The notes: generated by a model not told the origin, from the sequence alone. Numbered from the stretch's first letter, positions 38,145-47,428 are shown. The stretch is 64,000 nucleotides of DNA from an uncultured Woeseiaceae bacterium (GCA_947259285.1 CAMYMR010000005.1:29985-93984), one strand, 5' to 3'. Numbers and translations: made by a program.

Positions 38145-38572
38145 CAGAGTTTGTGTGTCTCGATCGCGTGACCCTTGTCCCGATACTCGGCAAACCGCTT
38201 GCGGCTCAACAGCCGGCAATTCTCGTCGGCTGTGACAAGTTCGGCAACTCGCGGGAATGATTCGGCGAACGTCGGTATATCGTCGCACAGGTTGATCAGA
38301 AGGTCGCGCGACTCCACGTTATCCGAATCGCTGCCGATTAACACCGGTGCTGCAGCCGCGGCATCGCTGACACCGCTAAGACCGTGCGGCACAAAACTGC
38401 CGTCGCGGAATGTCCACAAGAGTTCGTTGAGGCGTTCGGCATCCTGCCGCGTCTTCGTGTGTATGTAGACGGTGTGGTCAAGACGATAGGCCTTCTCAGC
38501 CAGTTTGCAGGCAAACGTTTGTCGCGAACGCTCATCAACTCGCTGGAGCACGTAAAAGTCGACTCTGGCCAT
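38144..38572 (-). CDS. holC: DNA polymerase III subunit chi
   Basis: HolC links SSB to the clamp-loader through HolD. The 142-residue protein, starting at 38572 ([10 protein letters not shown]), shows the family pattern [37 protein letters not shown] and PVLIG followed by [10 protein letters not shown]. The position between pepA and valS is the conserved one. An ATG ten codons upstream would lie inside pepA and was not used. Confidence 0.95.
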   Translation of the reverse strand: MARVDFYVLQRVDERSRQTFACKLAEKAYRLDHTVYIHTKTRQDAERLNELLWTFRDGSFVPHGLSGVSDAAAAAPVLIGSDSDNVESRDLLINLCDDIPTFAESFPRVAELVTADENCRLLSRKRFAEYRDKGHAIETHKL

Positions 38573-38585
38573 GCGGTTAGTTGCT

Positions 38586-40082
38586 CTACGGTAGCGCGCC
38601 ACAGCGCGCGAGCAGCATCTCCGACAGTAACGGCACCGGCCGTCCGGTCGCTCCTTTCTGAGCGCCGCTCTTCCAGGCGGTGCCCGCGATGTCCATGTGT
38701 GCCCAGGTCAAGCCATCGGTAAATTTGCCGAGGAATGTCGCGGCGGTGACCGCGCCGCCGGCAGGGCCGCCGATGTTCGCCATGTCCGCAAAGTTGCTCT
38801 TTAGTTGTTCCTCGTAGTCACCGCCAAGCGGCATCGGCCACGCCAGGTCTCCCGCACGCGCCCCGGCGTCGACCAGTTCGTCACGCAAAGCATCCGTATT
38901 ACTCATGACAGCGGAGCGATGGGCGCCGAGAGCGATAACACAAGCGCCGGTAAGTGTGGCCACATCGATGATTGCCGCAGGTTTAAAGCGCCGTGCGTAG
39001 GTGAGGGCGTCGCAGAGGATAAGGCGGCCTTCGGCATCAGTATTCAGCACCTCGATCGTTTGTCCGGACATGCTCTTGACGATATCACCAGGCTTGGTGG
39101 CCTTGCCGCTGGGCATATTCTCGACGGCAGGCACAATCACATTGAGATTGATCGGCAGCTCCAGGGCAGCCACTGCTGCCATCACGCCGATAACGCTCGC
39201 CGCACCGCACATGTCAAATTTCATCTCATCCATGCTTGGGCCCGGCTTCAGCGAGATACCGCCCGTATCGAAGGTGACACCTTTGCCAACGAGGACCACT
39301 GGTTTCTCGTTCCGCTCTCCCTTGTATTGCATGACGATAAGTTTGGCGGGCTCTTTTGTACCGGCAGTCACCGATAGCAATGAGCCCATGCCGAGCCGTC
39401 TCATTTCGGCTTCGGTAAGAACTCTGGTGCTGAGCTTGCCATTGCCTGTTGCAAGCTTCCTTGCTGTGCGTGCGAGGTAGCTCGGGTTACACACGTTAGC
39501 CGGCAGGTTGCCGAGATCTCTGGCAAGCGATGCGCCAATAACAATAGCGCCGCCATGCTCCGCGCCGAGCCTGGTATCACTCGCATCCGAACGTTTGGCG
39601 ATGCAGAATCCGACTTTCTTCAAAGCACTCGCTGCGGGCTTACGTCCACTCTTCATTTCGGTGAATCGATATAGCGCGTCACCGATTGCTTCGGCGGAGT
39701 GGCGAGCAACATAGTAACGGCTGGTTCTGGAGACACTCTCGAGGGAGAGGCAGTTGAGAACCTGCCTCGTTTTGGTCTCCGAAATCAACCTTGTGGCGGC
39801 GGCCAGCACCTTTCGAAGCTGCGCGGCGCCAAAGTCAGCGCGCTTGCCGAGACCGGCCACAATGACCCGATCCGCTTTGATGCCCGGCACGTTGGTCAAC
39901 ATCGTGCAGCGAGCGAGTTTCGAGGAAATATCGCCACGCTTGACGAGTCGCCGTATTTCGCCGCCGCTGGCGGAATCGATGTCGCTTGCACCGGCTCCCA
40001 ACTTACCGCGATCGTAAATTCCGACAATGGCGCAGTCGACCGCGCGCTTCGAGGGTTGGCTCGTCGTAGTGAAATAGTTCAT
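38586..40082 (-). CDS. pepA: Leucyl aminopeptidase
   Basis: PepA is a hexameric dizinc/dimanganese M17 aminopeptidase. The start ATG 40082 (MNYFTTTSQPSKRAVDC) gives 498 residues; a longer frame begins at 40127. The catalytic domain holds VGKGVTFDTGGISLKPG with metal ligands, MKFDMCGAA, NTDAEGRLILCDAL (the M17 signature) and ATLTGA. It is divergent from lptF with 104 bases between, the usual gammaproteobacterial layout. Confidence 0.96.
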   Translation of the reverse strand: MNYFTTTSQPSKRAVDCAIVGIYDRGKLGAGASDIDSASGGEIRRLVKRGDISSKLARCTMLTNVPGIKADRVIVAGLGKRADFGAAQLRKVLAAATRLISETKTRQVLNCLSLESVSRTSRYYVARHSAEAIGDALYRFTEMKSGRKPAASALKKVGFCIAKRSDASDTRLGAEHGGAIVIGASLARDLGNLPANVCNPSYLARTARKLATGNGKLSTRVLTEAEMRRLGMGSLLSVTAGTKEPAKLIVMQYKGERNEKPVVLVGKGVTFDTGGISLKPGPSMDEMKFDMCGAASVIGVMAAVAALELPINLNVIVPAVENMPSGKATKPGDIVKSMSGQTIEVLNTDAEGRLILCDALTYARRFKPAAIIDVATLTGACVIALGAHRSAVMSNTDALRDELVDAGARAGDLAWPMPLGGDYEEQLKSNFADMANIGGPAGGAVTAATFLGKFTDGLTWAHMDIAGTAWKSGAQKGATGRPVPLLSEMLLARCGALP

Positions 40083-40186
40083 AAACTTCGCTCGTACTCC
40101 TGTTGGGATCGGGACTGTCGCGGACAAAACAAAAGCGGTAGTCTAACCGTTTCGGCTGCTAGCAGCCATGCAATTCCCGGACACCG

Positions 40187-41269
40187 ATGACACGCATTCT
40201 CGATCGGTACATTTTTCGCGAAATCACGATTACCTGGCTTGGGGTCACCGCGGTTTTGTTGCTCATCCTGTTGACGAACCAGTTCGCCAGGGTGCTGGGC
40301 GACGTCGCAAAAGGAAAACTACCCAAAGATGCTGCTTTCGAGGTCATTGGGCTGTCTGCGGCCCAGTATCTGACAGTTCTGGTACCGATCGGCCTGTTCT
40401 TGTCAATTATGCTCGCGCTGGGTCGGCTCTACCGGGACAGCGAAATGCCCGCAATGATGGCGTGCCGCGTGGGTCCTTCGGGCATCTATCGTCCGCTCGC
40501 GTGGTTGCTGTTGCCGCTTGTGATCGGGGTTGCCTGGCTTTCGATCGAGGGTGGGCCACGGGCGTTGACGGCCATCGACCGTATCAGTGCAGAGGCTCGT
40601 CGAGAGGCCGATCTTGCGAGCATCGAGCCCGGACATTTTGCCGTGTTCGGCCCGGATCAAGCGGTTTTGTACGGTGAGCGAGTCACGGCGGACGGCGAGA
40701 TGGAGAAAGTGTTCATGCAACGTCGGGTTGCTGACGGGCTCGTCGAAGTTGTCATTGCGGAACGGGGCGAGCAGATCGATTCGGACGACCAGGATACAAG
40801 GCTGCTTGTACTGCACCATGGCCGTCGGTATGAGGGTATTCCGGGCACCACCGAATTTCGCGTGGTTGAATTTGCCGAGCACGGTATTCCTTATCGACTG
40901 CCCAGTCTGAACCAGCCCGAAGCCCGCCCACGTGCCATGTCTTTCACGCAGCTGATGGATTCCGATGAGCTTGAACATGTGGCAGAGATGCAGTGGCGCA
41001 TTGGCATTCCGCTGTCGACGTTGCTTCTAGGCGTACTCGCGGTGCCGCTTAGCAAGAGTAATCCACGTGCGGGGCGTTACGGCCGGATAGGAGTCGGGCT
41101 GCTGGTGTTTATCATCTATCTGAACATGCTGAGCGCCGCGAAAGCCTGGGTAGAACAGGCGTCTGTCGCACCTGTGCTGGGTCTTTGGTGGGTGCACGGT
41201 TGCGTCTTACTTCTTACGCTGACGTTGCTTGCATTTCAGAACGGCTGGCACCGCAGGATCCTGCGATGA
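40187..41269 (+). CDS. lptF: LPS export permease LptF
   Basis: LptF is one of the two membrane halves of the LptB2FG transporter that extracts lipopolysaccharide from the inner membrane. The 360-residue protein begins LDRYIFREITITWLGVTAVL, has six membrane helices with a periplasmic beta-jellyroll domain between helices 3 and 4 (about 130-260), and ends in the helix trio LLGVLAVPLSKSNPRAGRYG onward. It overlaps lptG by four bases (ATGA). Confidence 0.96.
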   Translation: MTRILDRYIFREITITWLGVTAVLLLILLTNQFARVLGDVAKGKLPKDAAFEVIGLSAAQYLTVLVPIGLFLSIMLALGRLYRDSEMPAMMACRVGPSGIYRPLAWLLLPLVIGVAWLSIEGGPRALTAIDRISAEARREADLASIEPGHFAVFGPDQAVLYGERVTADGEMEKVFMQRRVADGLVEVVIAERGEQIDSDDQDTRLLVLHHGRRYEGIPGTTEFRVVEFAEHGIPYRLPSLNQPEARPRAMSFTQLMDSDELEHVAEMQWRIGIPLSTLLLGVLAVPLSKSNPRAGRYGRIGVGLLVFIIYLNMLSAAKAWVEQASVAPVLGLWWVHGCVLLLTLTLLAFQNGWHRRILR

Positions 41270-42333
41270 CCAGCATTCTCAGTCAGTATCTGATGCGCAC
41301 GATTATCCTGACCACGGTCCTGGTTCTTGTGGTGCTGTTGGCTCTTGCCGGGCTTTTCGAATTTATTGGCGAACTTGATGACACCCAGGGCAGCTACCAG
41401 ACACCAAGGGTCATCCTGTACGTGGCGTTGCGCCTCCCCAACCTTGCATTTGAAATGCTGCCGGTTGCGGCACTGATCGGGTCCTTGTTGGGCCTAGGCG
41501 CGATTGCCAGCAATAGTGAGATTATCGTTATGCGGTCTGCTGGCCTTTCGATAACCCGACTTTCCGGCATGGTTTCAGTTGCCGGTTTGGTCATGCTCAT
41601 CTTTACGGGGCTCGTTGGAGAGTTTATCGGCCCGCCGCTTGATCTTTACGCACGCAATATGCGCATGGAGGCACGCTACGAAAAAGGCGACGCCCGACTG
41701 GGAAAAGAAACCTGGGTTAAAGACGGGCCAGTCTACTTGCACCTCGAACGCGTCAACTCCGAATTCGAGTTTGGCAGCATTTACATGTTTCGATTCAACG
41801 ATGACTACGAGCTCGCCGCAATCGCGAAGGCGGAGAATTCCGGGCTTGATCCGGACGACAATTGGATACTGGAAAACCTTAGAGAAACCCGGTTCGAACG
41901 CGGCGGCGTACAGGTCGTGGAGTCATCGGTCGCGGTAGAGTCGTTCGAAGTGAACGCAGAACTGCTGGGAAGCTCCCTGGCCAAGCCGTTGAGTCTGTCT
42001 GCCCGAGGATTGCTGGTCTACATTGACTACCTGAAACGCAACAACCTGGACGCCGACCTTTACGAGTCGGAGCTGTGGTATCGGGCATCCCGCACGACGA
42101 CGGTGCTGATTATGCCCATACTCGCCCTTGCTTTCGTGTTTGGTTCGATACGAACCGGCGGTACCGGTGGCCGATTAATGGTCGGTGTGATAATTGGATT
42201 GGCGTACTACCTCGGCAGCGAAACGCTTGCAAATTCAGGGCAGGTGTTTAACTTGAACCCGGCGCTGGTAAACTGGCTGCCGACGCTGGCGCTTTGCATG
42301 GTGACGCTCATCGCGTTGAGTCGCGTTCGCTAG
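41266..42333 (+). CDS. lptG: LPS export permease LptG
   Basis: LptG partners LptF. The start at 41266 (MTSILSQYLMRTI) overlaps the lptF stop and gives 355 residues. The order is helices at residues 12-32, 60-80 and 97-120, a periplasmic domain (about 130-265), and a C-terminal helix trio with LIMPILALAFVFGSIRTGG. The short loop NSEIIVMRSAGLS is the coupling helix region typical of LptG. Confidence 0.96.
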   Translation: MTSILSQYLMRTIILTTVLVLVVLLALAGLFEFIGELDDTQGSYQTPRVILYVALRLPNLAFEMLPVAALIGSLLGLGAIASNSEIIVMRSAGLSITRLSGMVSVAGLVMLIFTGLVGEFIGPPLDLYARNMRMEARYEKGDARLGKETWVKDGPVYLHLERVNSEFEFGSIYMFRFNDDYELAAIAKAENSGLDPDDNWILENLRETRFERGGVQVVESSVAVESFEVNAELLGSSLAKPLSLSARGLLVYIDYLKRNNLDADLYESELWYRASRTTTVLIMPILALAFVFGSIRTGGTGGRLMVGVIIGLAYYLGSETLANSGQVFNLNPALVNWLPTLALCMVTLIALSRVR

Positions 42334-42361
42334 CACGGCTGCCGGTTGCGCTCTGGCGTTT

Positions 42362-42787
42362 CTATTTCTTCGTGTCTCGCGGGTAGTGGACCAGCCGGGT
42401 CTTGCTGATCCTGTCGTGCCACGCGAGTCCATCCTTATCGACCAACTGCCAAAAGAAACCCAGTCCGAACGGCGCCAGCGATATCAGTGCTGCGACGAAT
42501 CGCAGGCTGGCAGTGGCCACTGACGGCGCCTGCCCATCCATCGTCTCGAGCCGCAGTCCCCAGGATTGCATGCCGAGCGTTCGGCCGGAGTAGCTCCAGA
42601 AGCCTACAAAGAACACGAAAACAACGGCGACCAGTACGGCCCTGTAGGCCAGATTATCGCCAATTTCCACCGGCTCGCCGCCCCGGATGGCAACGAACGG
42701 GATCGTTGCAAGGAACAATAGTGCCAGCACCAGCAATGAGTCGTACAGCATTGCGGCGACCCGACGCAGAAATCCTGAGTTCTCCAC
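42362..42787 (-). CDS. RDD family membrane protein
   Basis: This 141-residue protein has the RDD pattern: an N-terminal R-x-x-A-x-x-x-D in RRVAAMLYDSLL (positions 8-19), three hydrophobic segments, and WSYSGRTLGMQSWGLRL in the middle. RDD proteins are small membrane proteins, some with ion-transport roles; this one has no assigned function. It starts two bases after the aldo/keto reductase stop and is the last gene of that operon. Confidence 0.9.
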   Translation of the reverse strand: MENSGFLRRVAAMLYDSLLVLALLFLATIPFVAIRGGEPVEIGDNLAYRAVLVAVVFVFFVGFWSYSGRTLGMQSWGLRLETMDGQAPSVATASLRFVAALISLAPFGLGFFWQLVDKDGLAWHDRISKTRLVHYPRDTKK

Positions 42788-42789
42788 GA

Positions 42790-43701
42790 CTACAGGCTAA
42801 CGAAAAAGTCGTGCATGCGCTGACGCATCTTGCTATCCGGTAAAGCACCGAATCCTGCGCCAAGATTGTCCAACATGTGATGCGCTTTGCTGGTAGCGGG
42901 AATCGCACAGGTTACCGCCGGGTGGCTAATAATGAACTTAAGGAAAAATTGTCCCCAGCTGTCGGCGAAGTCCTTCGCGAAATCCGGCACGGGCCGTCCG
43001 TCGACGGCCCGAAACAGTCGACCCGCCTGAAACGGACGGTTTATCAGGACTGCAATGCCCATTTCCTGCGCCAATGGAAGAATGCGCTGCTCGGCCTCAA
43101 GCTCGCCGAGTGAGTAATTGATCTGTATAAAATCGGGCTTGAATTGCTTCATTTCCCGTTCCAGCGCGTCGTGCGCACTGGCCGTGTAATGCGTAAGGCC
43201 GCTGTATCGGACGCGACCGGCGTCCCGGGATTCGCGTATCGATCTCAAATGAACTGCGCTATCACGAAGGTTATGTACCTGCATCAGATCGATAACGTCG
43301 GTGTTCATCAAATCGGCGGAGCGGCGCATTTGCTCGATTCCCGCCTCGCGCCCATCCGTCCAGACCTTCGTGGCCAGGAAAAGCTCGCCGCGATCAGTGC
43401 CGGCTCGAATGATGTCCCCGATCACTTTTTCGGAGCGGTTGTACATGGGAGACGTGTCGATGACGCTGCCGCCATGCGATATCAACAGCGCGGTTATCTC
43501 GGACTTCTTGCCTATTTCAGCGTCCGTGCTTTCGACATCGAAAACACTGTAGGTGCCCAAACCGATGACAGGCAGTTGCTCGCCGGACGACGGGATCTCG
43601 GCTGTTCGCATCGCTTTATTCTCATCGCCCATCGAAAGCCGTGGCAGTGCGCTGTATGCGGCGGCTGCAAGAACGTCGCGTCGGCTCCACAGTCTCTTCA
43701 A
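42790..43701 (-). CDS. Aldo/keto reductase with twin-arginine-like leader
   Basis: This 303-residue aldo/keto reductase-family protein has a twin-arginine-like export leader, SRRDVLAAAAYSALP at 6-20. The catalytic tetrad is visible: aspartate and tyrosine in VIDTSPMYNRSE, lysine in LATKVWTDGR and histidine in DLMQVHNLRD. NADPH-binding elements appear late (AIPATSKAHHMLDN). The Tat-like leader suggests periplasmic activity, which is unusual for an NADPH enzyme. It abuts the MFS gene stop without a gap. Confidence 0.9.
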   Translation of the reverse strand: MKRLWSRRDVLAAAAYSALPRLSMGDENKAMRTAEIPSSGEQLPVIGLGTYSVFDVESTDAEIGKKSEITALLISHGGSVIDTSPMYNRSEKVIGDIIRAGTDRGELFLATKVWTDGREAGIEQMRRSADLMNTDVIDLMQVHNLRDSAVHLRSIRESRDAGRVRYSGLTHYTASAHDALEREMKQFKPDFIQINYSLGELEAEQRILPLAQEMGIAVLINRPFQAGRLFRAVDGRPVPDFAKDFADSWGQFFLKFIISHPAVTCAIPATSKAHHMLDNLGAGFGALPDSKMRQRMHDFFVSL

Positions 43702-45024
43702 TTACATCACTCCGCTGCGTCTCAGTTCACTGGCTCGGCGACGATAGTCACGGCCGAGCCAGAGCGTGACGATAGCCCAGATCGCCGCGAATGGCAGCAT
43801 CACCCACGAGATCCCTGCGATACCCAATGCGGACATCAGTTTAACCAACCAGGTTCCAATGACGTCGCCACCCCGATAGACGGCGGTGTCAATGAAGTTC
43901 TTGGTCTTGTATTTTTCTTCCGGCGTGACGACGGAATACAGCATGTCGGTCGTCGGCTTGCTGAATCCGAACCCCAGTGCTCGTCGGGCAACCGTCAGTA
44001 CCGCAACGACGCCGAGTACCGGATCGACGGCCAGCATCGCGAAACCGAGGACGGAAACGATTGGCAGCAAGGAAAGACTTACGCCGATGCCGAAGCGGCT
44101 TACAACGCGTTTCACCAGGAACATTTGTCCGACGATTGAGAGCGCATTGGTAGCGACATTCATATTGGAAAAGAACTGCGTCTGCTGATTGGCGTCCGGG
44201 ATCGCTGTTTCCACCAGTTCTGCCGCAAACATGTAAAGCGCAGTACCCAGCAGGCTCGCGATGACTGAAGAAACAGCAATACCGGCGAAATATTTTGAAG
44301 ACAGCAGGTGGGTGATACCGGCGAGGGGATTACCGCCCAGAGGTTCTTCGCTAGCCGCCGTCTTGTCGATCTCACTCTCGTGTTCAAGCACAACCCACTT
44401 CTTGAGTTGCGTGATACAAACGACGGCCAGCAGGAGTAGCGCCGCGGAGATCGGTAACAGATTCTGAAACCCAATAGGTACTACCAGCGCGCTGGTTGCT
44501 GCGCCGCCAAGGAGCGCACCGATACTGCCGCCAGCGGTGATGACACCGAAAAGTCGGCGTCCCTGTTCGCGCGTGTAAATATCGGCCATGAAGCTCCAGA
44601 ATACGGAGACGACGAACAGATTGAATACGCTCAGCCAGACGAAGAACGCCCTGCCTAGCCAGACATACTCTTGGTCCGCGTTGACGGCCTGCGAGAAGAC
44701 TACCCAAAAGATGGCAATATTCGATGCGAAGAAAAGGTAGACCCATGGAAGAAACACACGTCTGGGGAATCGTGACGCAACCCAACCGAAAACCGGCGCC
44801 GCTACCAGCATGGTTACAAAGGTGCCGATAAACAGATAGGGTATCGTGTCGGGACCACTGCCGACGGCCATCGCCTCGCGTACGGGTCTCAGAATGTAAT
44901 AGGATGACAGCACGCAGAAGAAGTAGGCGAACGACCAAGCGACCGCCACGTACTCGTGTCGCTCGAGGCCGAGAATCCTGTCGAACACGAAAACTCGAAG
45001 CTTGTCGATTGCTGCGGCGACCAT
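43702..45024 (-). CDS. MFS / NTP-NDP exchanger-like membrane transporter
   Basis: This 440-residue, roughly 12-helix protein has the sequence YYILRPVREAMAVGSG (about 42-57), characteristic of bacterial relatives of the ATP/ADP translocase (NTT/TlcC-like) and related MFS proteins. Downstream features are VFWSFMADIYTREQGRRLFG, GGSIGALLGG and ARRALGFGFSKPTTDMLYSVV. The free-living relatives have no confirmed substrate; nucleotide exchange should not be assumed. It heads the operon with the aldo/keto reductase and RDD genes. Confidence 0.82.
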   Translation of the reverse strand: MVAAAIDKLRVFVFDRILGLERHEYVAVAWSFAYFFCVLSSYYILRPVREAMAVGSGPDTIPYLFIGTFVTMLVAAPVFGWVASRFPRRVFLPWVYLFFASNIAIFWVVFSQAVNADQEYVWLGRAFFVWLSVFNLFVVSVFWSFMADIYTREQGRRLFGVITAGGSIGALLGGAATSALVVPIGFQNLLPISAALLLLAVVCITQLKKWVVLEHESEIDKTAASEEPLGGNPLAGITHLLSSKYFAGIAVSSVIASLLGTALYMFAAELVETAIPDANQQTQFFSNMNVATNALSIVGQMFLVKRVVSRFGIGVSLSLLPIVSVLGFAMLAVDPVLGVVAVLTVARRALGFGFSKPTTDMLYSVVTPEEKYKTKNFIDTAVYRGGDVIGTWLVKLMSALGIAGISWVMLPFAAIWAIVTLWLGRDYRRRASELRRSGVM

Positions 45025-45099
45025 GTCTGCGCCTGGGAGATTGACAAGGGGCCAATAGTCACAGAAAAACCGACAAAAGTCTTACCGGGGATCAGAATT

Positions 45100-45483
45100 A
45101 TGGAATCAGTCGCAATCGTAACAATACTGGCATTGGGTCAGTTCGTATTTTTCTCAATCCAGGTAGGTTCGATGCGGGCGAAGCATGATGTCAGAGCGCC
45201 AGCGACATCGGGACACCCGGAGTTTGAACGCATGTTTCGCGTTCAGCAGAACACGATGGAGCAGCTGGTTGCTTTCATACCCGCGCTCTGGATCTTCGGG
45301 TACCTGGTCGATCCGTATTGGGCTGCTGGCTTGGGATTAGTCTTTGTCGTTGGTCGCTTCGTCTATTGGTCGTCGTACCTTAAAGACCCGGCCAGCCGAG
45401 GAGCAGGTTTCACGATTACGTTTTTGCCGACGGCCGTAATGCTCGTGTGGTCGCTGATCGCCGCGGCAAAGGTCTATTTCTGA
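45100..45483 (+). CDS. MAPEG family membrane protein
   Basis: ATG 45100 (MESVAIVTILALGQFVF) gives 127 residues with four membrane helices and the MAPEG signature FRVQQNTMEQLVAFIPALW. MAPEG proteins include glutathione transferases and related enzymes of hydrophobic substrates; the bacterial members are mostly uncharacterised. The frame is open to 44956 but that part overlaps the divergent MFS start. It is convergent with the CHAD gene 17 bases on. Confidence 0.9.
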   Translation: MESVAIVTILALGQFVFFSIQVGSMRAKHDVRAPATSGHPEFERMFRVQQNTMEQLVAFIPALWIFGYLVDPYWAAGLGLVFVVGRFVYWSSYLKDPASRGAGFTITFLPTAVMLVWSLIAAAKVYF

Positions 45484-45500
45484 GTGTGCCCGATAATCGG

Positions 45501-46343
45501 TCAGCTCACCGAGGCGGCCCACCAGCGCGCATAATCCGCGACCAGTTCGTCGGCTGATTGCGTGAAGATTTTGTCACAAAGCCGTATCGCGTCGGCATAG
45601 AGCGCATTCTTTCGCTCTACCGCTCGTTGCAAAAGTCGTTTGTTCGGATAGTCCGGTGACTCGAGAACGATTTGCACCACGGCAAGGTCGTGTGCCTCGC
45701 CCAGCGCCAGATGCAGTTTGCGAAGTCTGTTCCGTTGCCTGCGGATTGCCGCTTTGTTCAGTCGCTCCAGGATACGGACCTGATACCAGTGATACTTGGC
45801 CCACTTTCTGAGGCGATGAAAATTCTCGTCGTTTCGATCGCGCGATACATTGTCGTAGGATTGCAGGCATTTCCGGTAGGTTCGTGAGAACCCCGGCGCG
45901 GCATCCACAAAGCCATGGATGTTCAGGGGCCATCGATCCACTGTTCCCCTGCAGGTCGTCAGGATCGCCAGCGAATGTGCGATGGTATTTGGCGGAATCT
46001 GAATCGGGGTGGTATCCGCACGGATATGCGAGTCGTCGAGAGACCGGATCGTCTTTGCGATGACTTCTTGCTCACGATACTCGGCAAGGGCCTTGCCGGC
46101 CGCGCGCAATCGTTGATCTTCTATATGAAACGCCTCGCCCATCGGCAGCTGTACCAGGCGAAGCAGGCCCCGCAGCTTCTTACATCGGGCGCGCAGCGAG
46201 TGCACCTGCCGGTGCTGAGGCATTGACTCGTCCTGAAAATTATTGAGGGCGATGTCTATTTGCTCATGTGCGATGCGTCGGAGACCTTCCGCGATCGGCT
46301 CTTTCGTTAGCAGATAAAAAGGCATTTCCTGTCCCGATATCAC
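45501..46343 (-). CDS. CHAD domain protein
   Basis: This 280-residue, helix-rich, strongly basic protein matches the CHAD domain (conserved histidine alpha-helical). Features are HSLRARCKKLRGLLRLVQ (about 48-65), HRLRKWAKYHWYQVRIL (about 177-193), with the histidine and basic residues that line the polyphosphate-binding groove, and LRKLHLALGEAHDLAVV. CHAD proteins bind inorganic polyphosphate, often beside CYTH enzymes, but no CYTH domain is fused here. A PPK2 gene lies 7 kb away. No signal peptide is evident. Confidence 0.88.
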   Translation of the reverse strand: MISGQEMPFYLLTKEPIAEGLRRIAHEQIDIALNNFQDESMPQHRQVHSLRARCKKLRGLLRLVQLPMGEAFHIEDQRLRAAGKALAEYREQEVIAKTIRSLDDSHIRADTTPIQIPPNTIAHSLAILTTCRGTVDRWPLNIHGFVDAAPGFSRTYRKCLQSYDNVSRDRNDENFHRLRKWAKYHWYQVRILERLNKAAIRRQRNRLRKLHLALGEAHDLAVVQIVLESPDYPNKRLLQRAVERKNALYADAIRLCDKIFTQSADELVADYARWWAASVS

Positions 46344-46463
46344 ACTAATGCAGGCCGCTTTTTGCGATCAATTAGGGATAGCCGCAGGAATTCTCCGTGG
46401 TGTGAGGACGAGAGGTCCGCAAATCGAGCATTCGAACGTTGTGTTTGACGGCCGATAAGATCG

Positions 46464-46985
46464 TTAGTTGTTCGACACCGGGAACCCCTGCGAATCAAAC
46501 GTCCAATCGACGAATGCAAATTCGTAAGGATGATCGGCGTTGCGCTCGAATCGCCATGCGTTGTTTTGACCAAAGCGAATTGCGCGCTGCATCATGGTCA
46601 GGTCAAGCGCCCATGCGCCATCAATGAATTCAAAAAACCATGGTGAACACTGTCTTTGATCGACAGGATAGCGGATCACAGCGAAACGTCGGCCGGAGTT
46701 GATACGCGCTTCTTCGGCACGGCACAGTTGGAAAGTGTTGACGAGATTCGCCATCTGCGTCTCGGTCGTTTGCCAGCTACGTAGCATGTGCCTGGTTGCA
46801 GGTGTGTACAGATCGAGATTTGGATCACCGTTACGTTGATCGAGTGCCGCGAAGTATCGTCTCAAGGTTTCCGCCGGACTCGCCGCGGCACTGAAACTCG
46901 CCTCCGTATCGTAAGCGTCAGCCAACGAATCCTGATAGGCAAGAATTAGCGCCACAACAAGCAGGGCAAATCTTACTGAACTCAT
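46464..46985 (-). CDS. Exported protein of unknown function
   Basis: This 173-residue protein has a likely signal peptide (VRFALLVVALILAYQDSLADA, cleavage near residue 23). The mature part opens with SPAETLRRYFAALDQRNGD, the common opening of nuclear-transport-factor-2-like periplasmic domains, and has two cysteines in LCRAEE and QRQCSPW that could form a disulfide. I do not recognise a family. Neighbours are CHAD (120 bases away) and tRNA-Glu upstream. The gap to CHAD (46344-46463) shows no gene. Confidence 0.6.
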   Translation of the reverse strand: MSSVRFALLVVALILAYQDSLADAYDTEASFSAAASPAETLRRYFAALDQRNGDPNLDLYTPATRHMLRSWQTTETQMANLVNTFQLCRAEEARINSGRRFAVIRYPVDQRQCSPWFFEFIDGAWALDLTMMQRAIRFGQNNAWRFERNADHPYEFAFVDWTFDSQGFPVSNN

Positions 46986-47023
46986 GTTCCGGCACTGTGC
47001 GTAAGCAGCGATCCACGTCTCCC

Positions 47024-47052
47024 GAAAAACGGGGTCGAACGGAGGTTAACAC
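47024..47052 (+). repeat. Dispersed motif, one arm (GGGGTCGAACGGAGGTT)
   Basis: Upstream of the exported-protein gene, 47026-47047 reads AAAAACGGGGTCGAACGGAGGTT-like sequence, the same as one arm of the palindrome at 58366-58445 apart from one base (ACGG vs ACCG). No matching second arm is seen nearby. This suggests a dispersed intergenic repeat family rather than a local terminator. Confidence 0.45.
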
Positions 47053-47074
47053 GGATTTTTCCAGAGCAGATAAA

Positions 47075-47095
47075 GGACCCGCGCAAGGCGGGTCC
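47075..47095 (-). terminator. Intrinsic terminator of tRNA-Glu
   Basis: An 8-bp perfect stem, GGACCCGC at 47075-47082 and GCGGGTCC at 47088-47095, has a 5-base loop. Read on the minus strand it lies 12 bases after the tRNA-Glu CCA end and is followed by TTTATC. Position and strand fit termination of the tRNA transcript; the T-run is short. Confidence 0.7.
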
Positions 47096-47107
47096 ATTTT
47101 GTCTGTT

Positions 47108-47183
47108 TGGCACTCCCTAGGGGATTCGAACCCCTGTTACCGCCGTGAGAGGGCGGCGTCCTAAACCACTAGACGAAGGGAGC
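47108..47183 (-). tRNA. tRNA-Glu (anticodon CUC)
   Basis: This 76-nt tRNA has its CCA end encoded. The acceptor stem is 5' GCTCCCT paired with AGGGAGT (first pair G-U), with discriminator G. The anticodon arm CCGCC-CTCTCAC-GGCGG has loop positions 34-36 CUC, reading GAG. The T-arm is AGGGG-TTCGAAT-CCCCT. D-arm and variable loop are of normal size. Promoter and terminator are both recognisable around it. Confidence 0.95.
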
Positions 47184-47428
47184 GGAGTTGTTGCCGGCTT
47201 TTCGAACCGGGCCGCCATTATACGACCGCAATCAGATTGCTCAAGTCTGAGTCATTCAATGACGGCAACAGTCCCTGCGGGGATGGATTGAACGGCAGCT
47301 GCGCCGCCTTGTCGCCGCTTCGCGTCTCCATCTGTCGATCGGCTTCGCCTCTCTCGGTTCGCTCGCGATGCGAGCTCACCGCTGCGCGGCGCCTGCGGCG
47401 TCTGTCGGCTGGCTGGGCCAGCCTCGGA
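47184..47428. other. Spacer between the two tRNA-Glu copies
   Basis: Apart from the promoter at its left end, this stretch has no gene I can support. It is GC-rich and contains short palindromes such as TGGCTGGGCCAGCC and GCTCGCGATGCGAGC. Its right end joins the broken T-arm of the upstream tRNA copy directly. A short open frame across it has no family features. Confidence 0.5.
47217..47244 (-). promoter_or_regulatory. Promoter of tRNA-Glu
   Basis: On the minus strand, -35 TTGAGC (47239-47244) and -10 TATAAT (47217-47222) are separated by 16 bases. The -10 lies about 34 bases upstream of the mature tRNA 5' end, leaving a short leader. A near-identical promoter precedes the truncated tRNA copy. 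Confidence 0.75.

Noticed and set aside
46340..46573. Frame of 77 codons between CHAD and the exported protein.
   Set aside because: It overlaps the end of the exported-protein gene in another frame, has a low-complexity Ser/Arg-rich composition and no family features.
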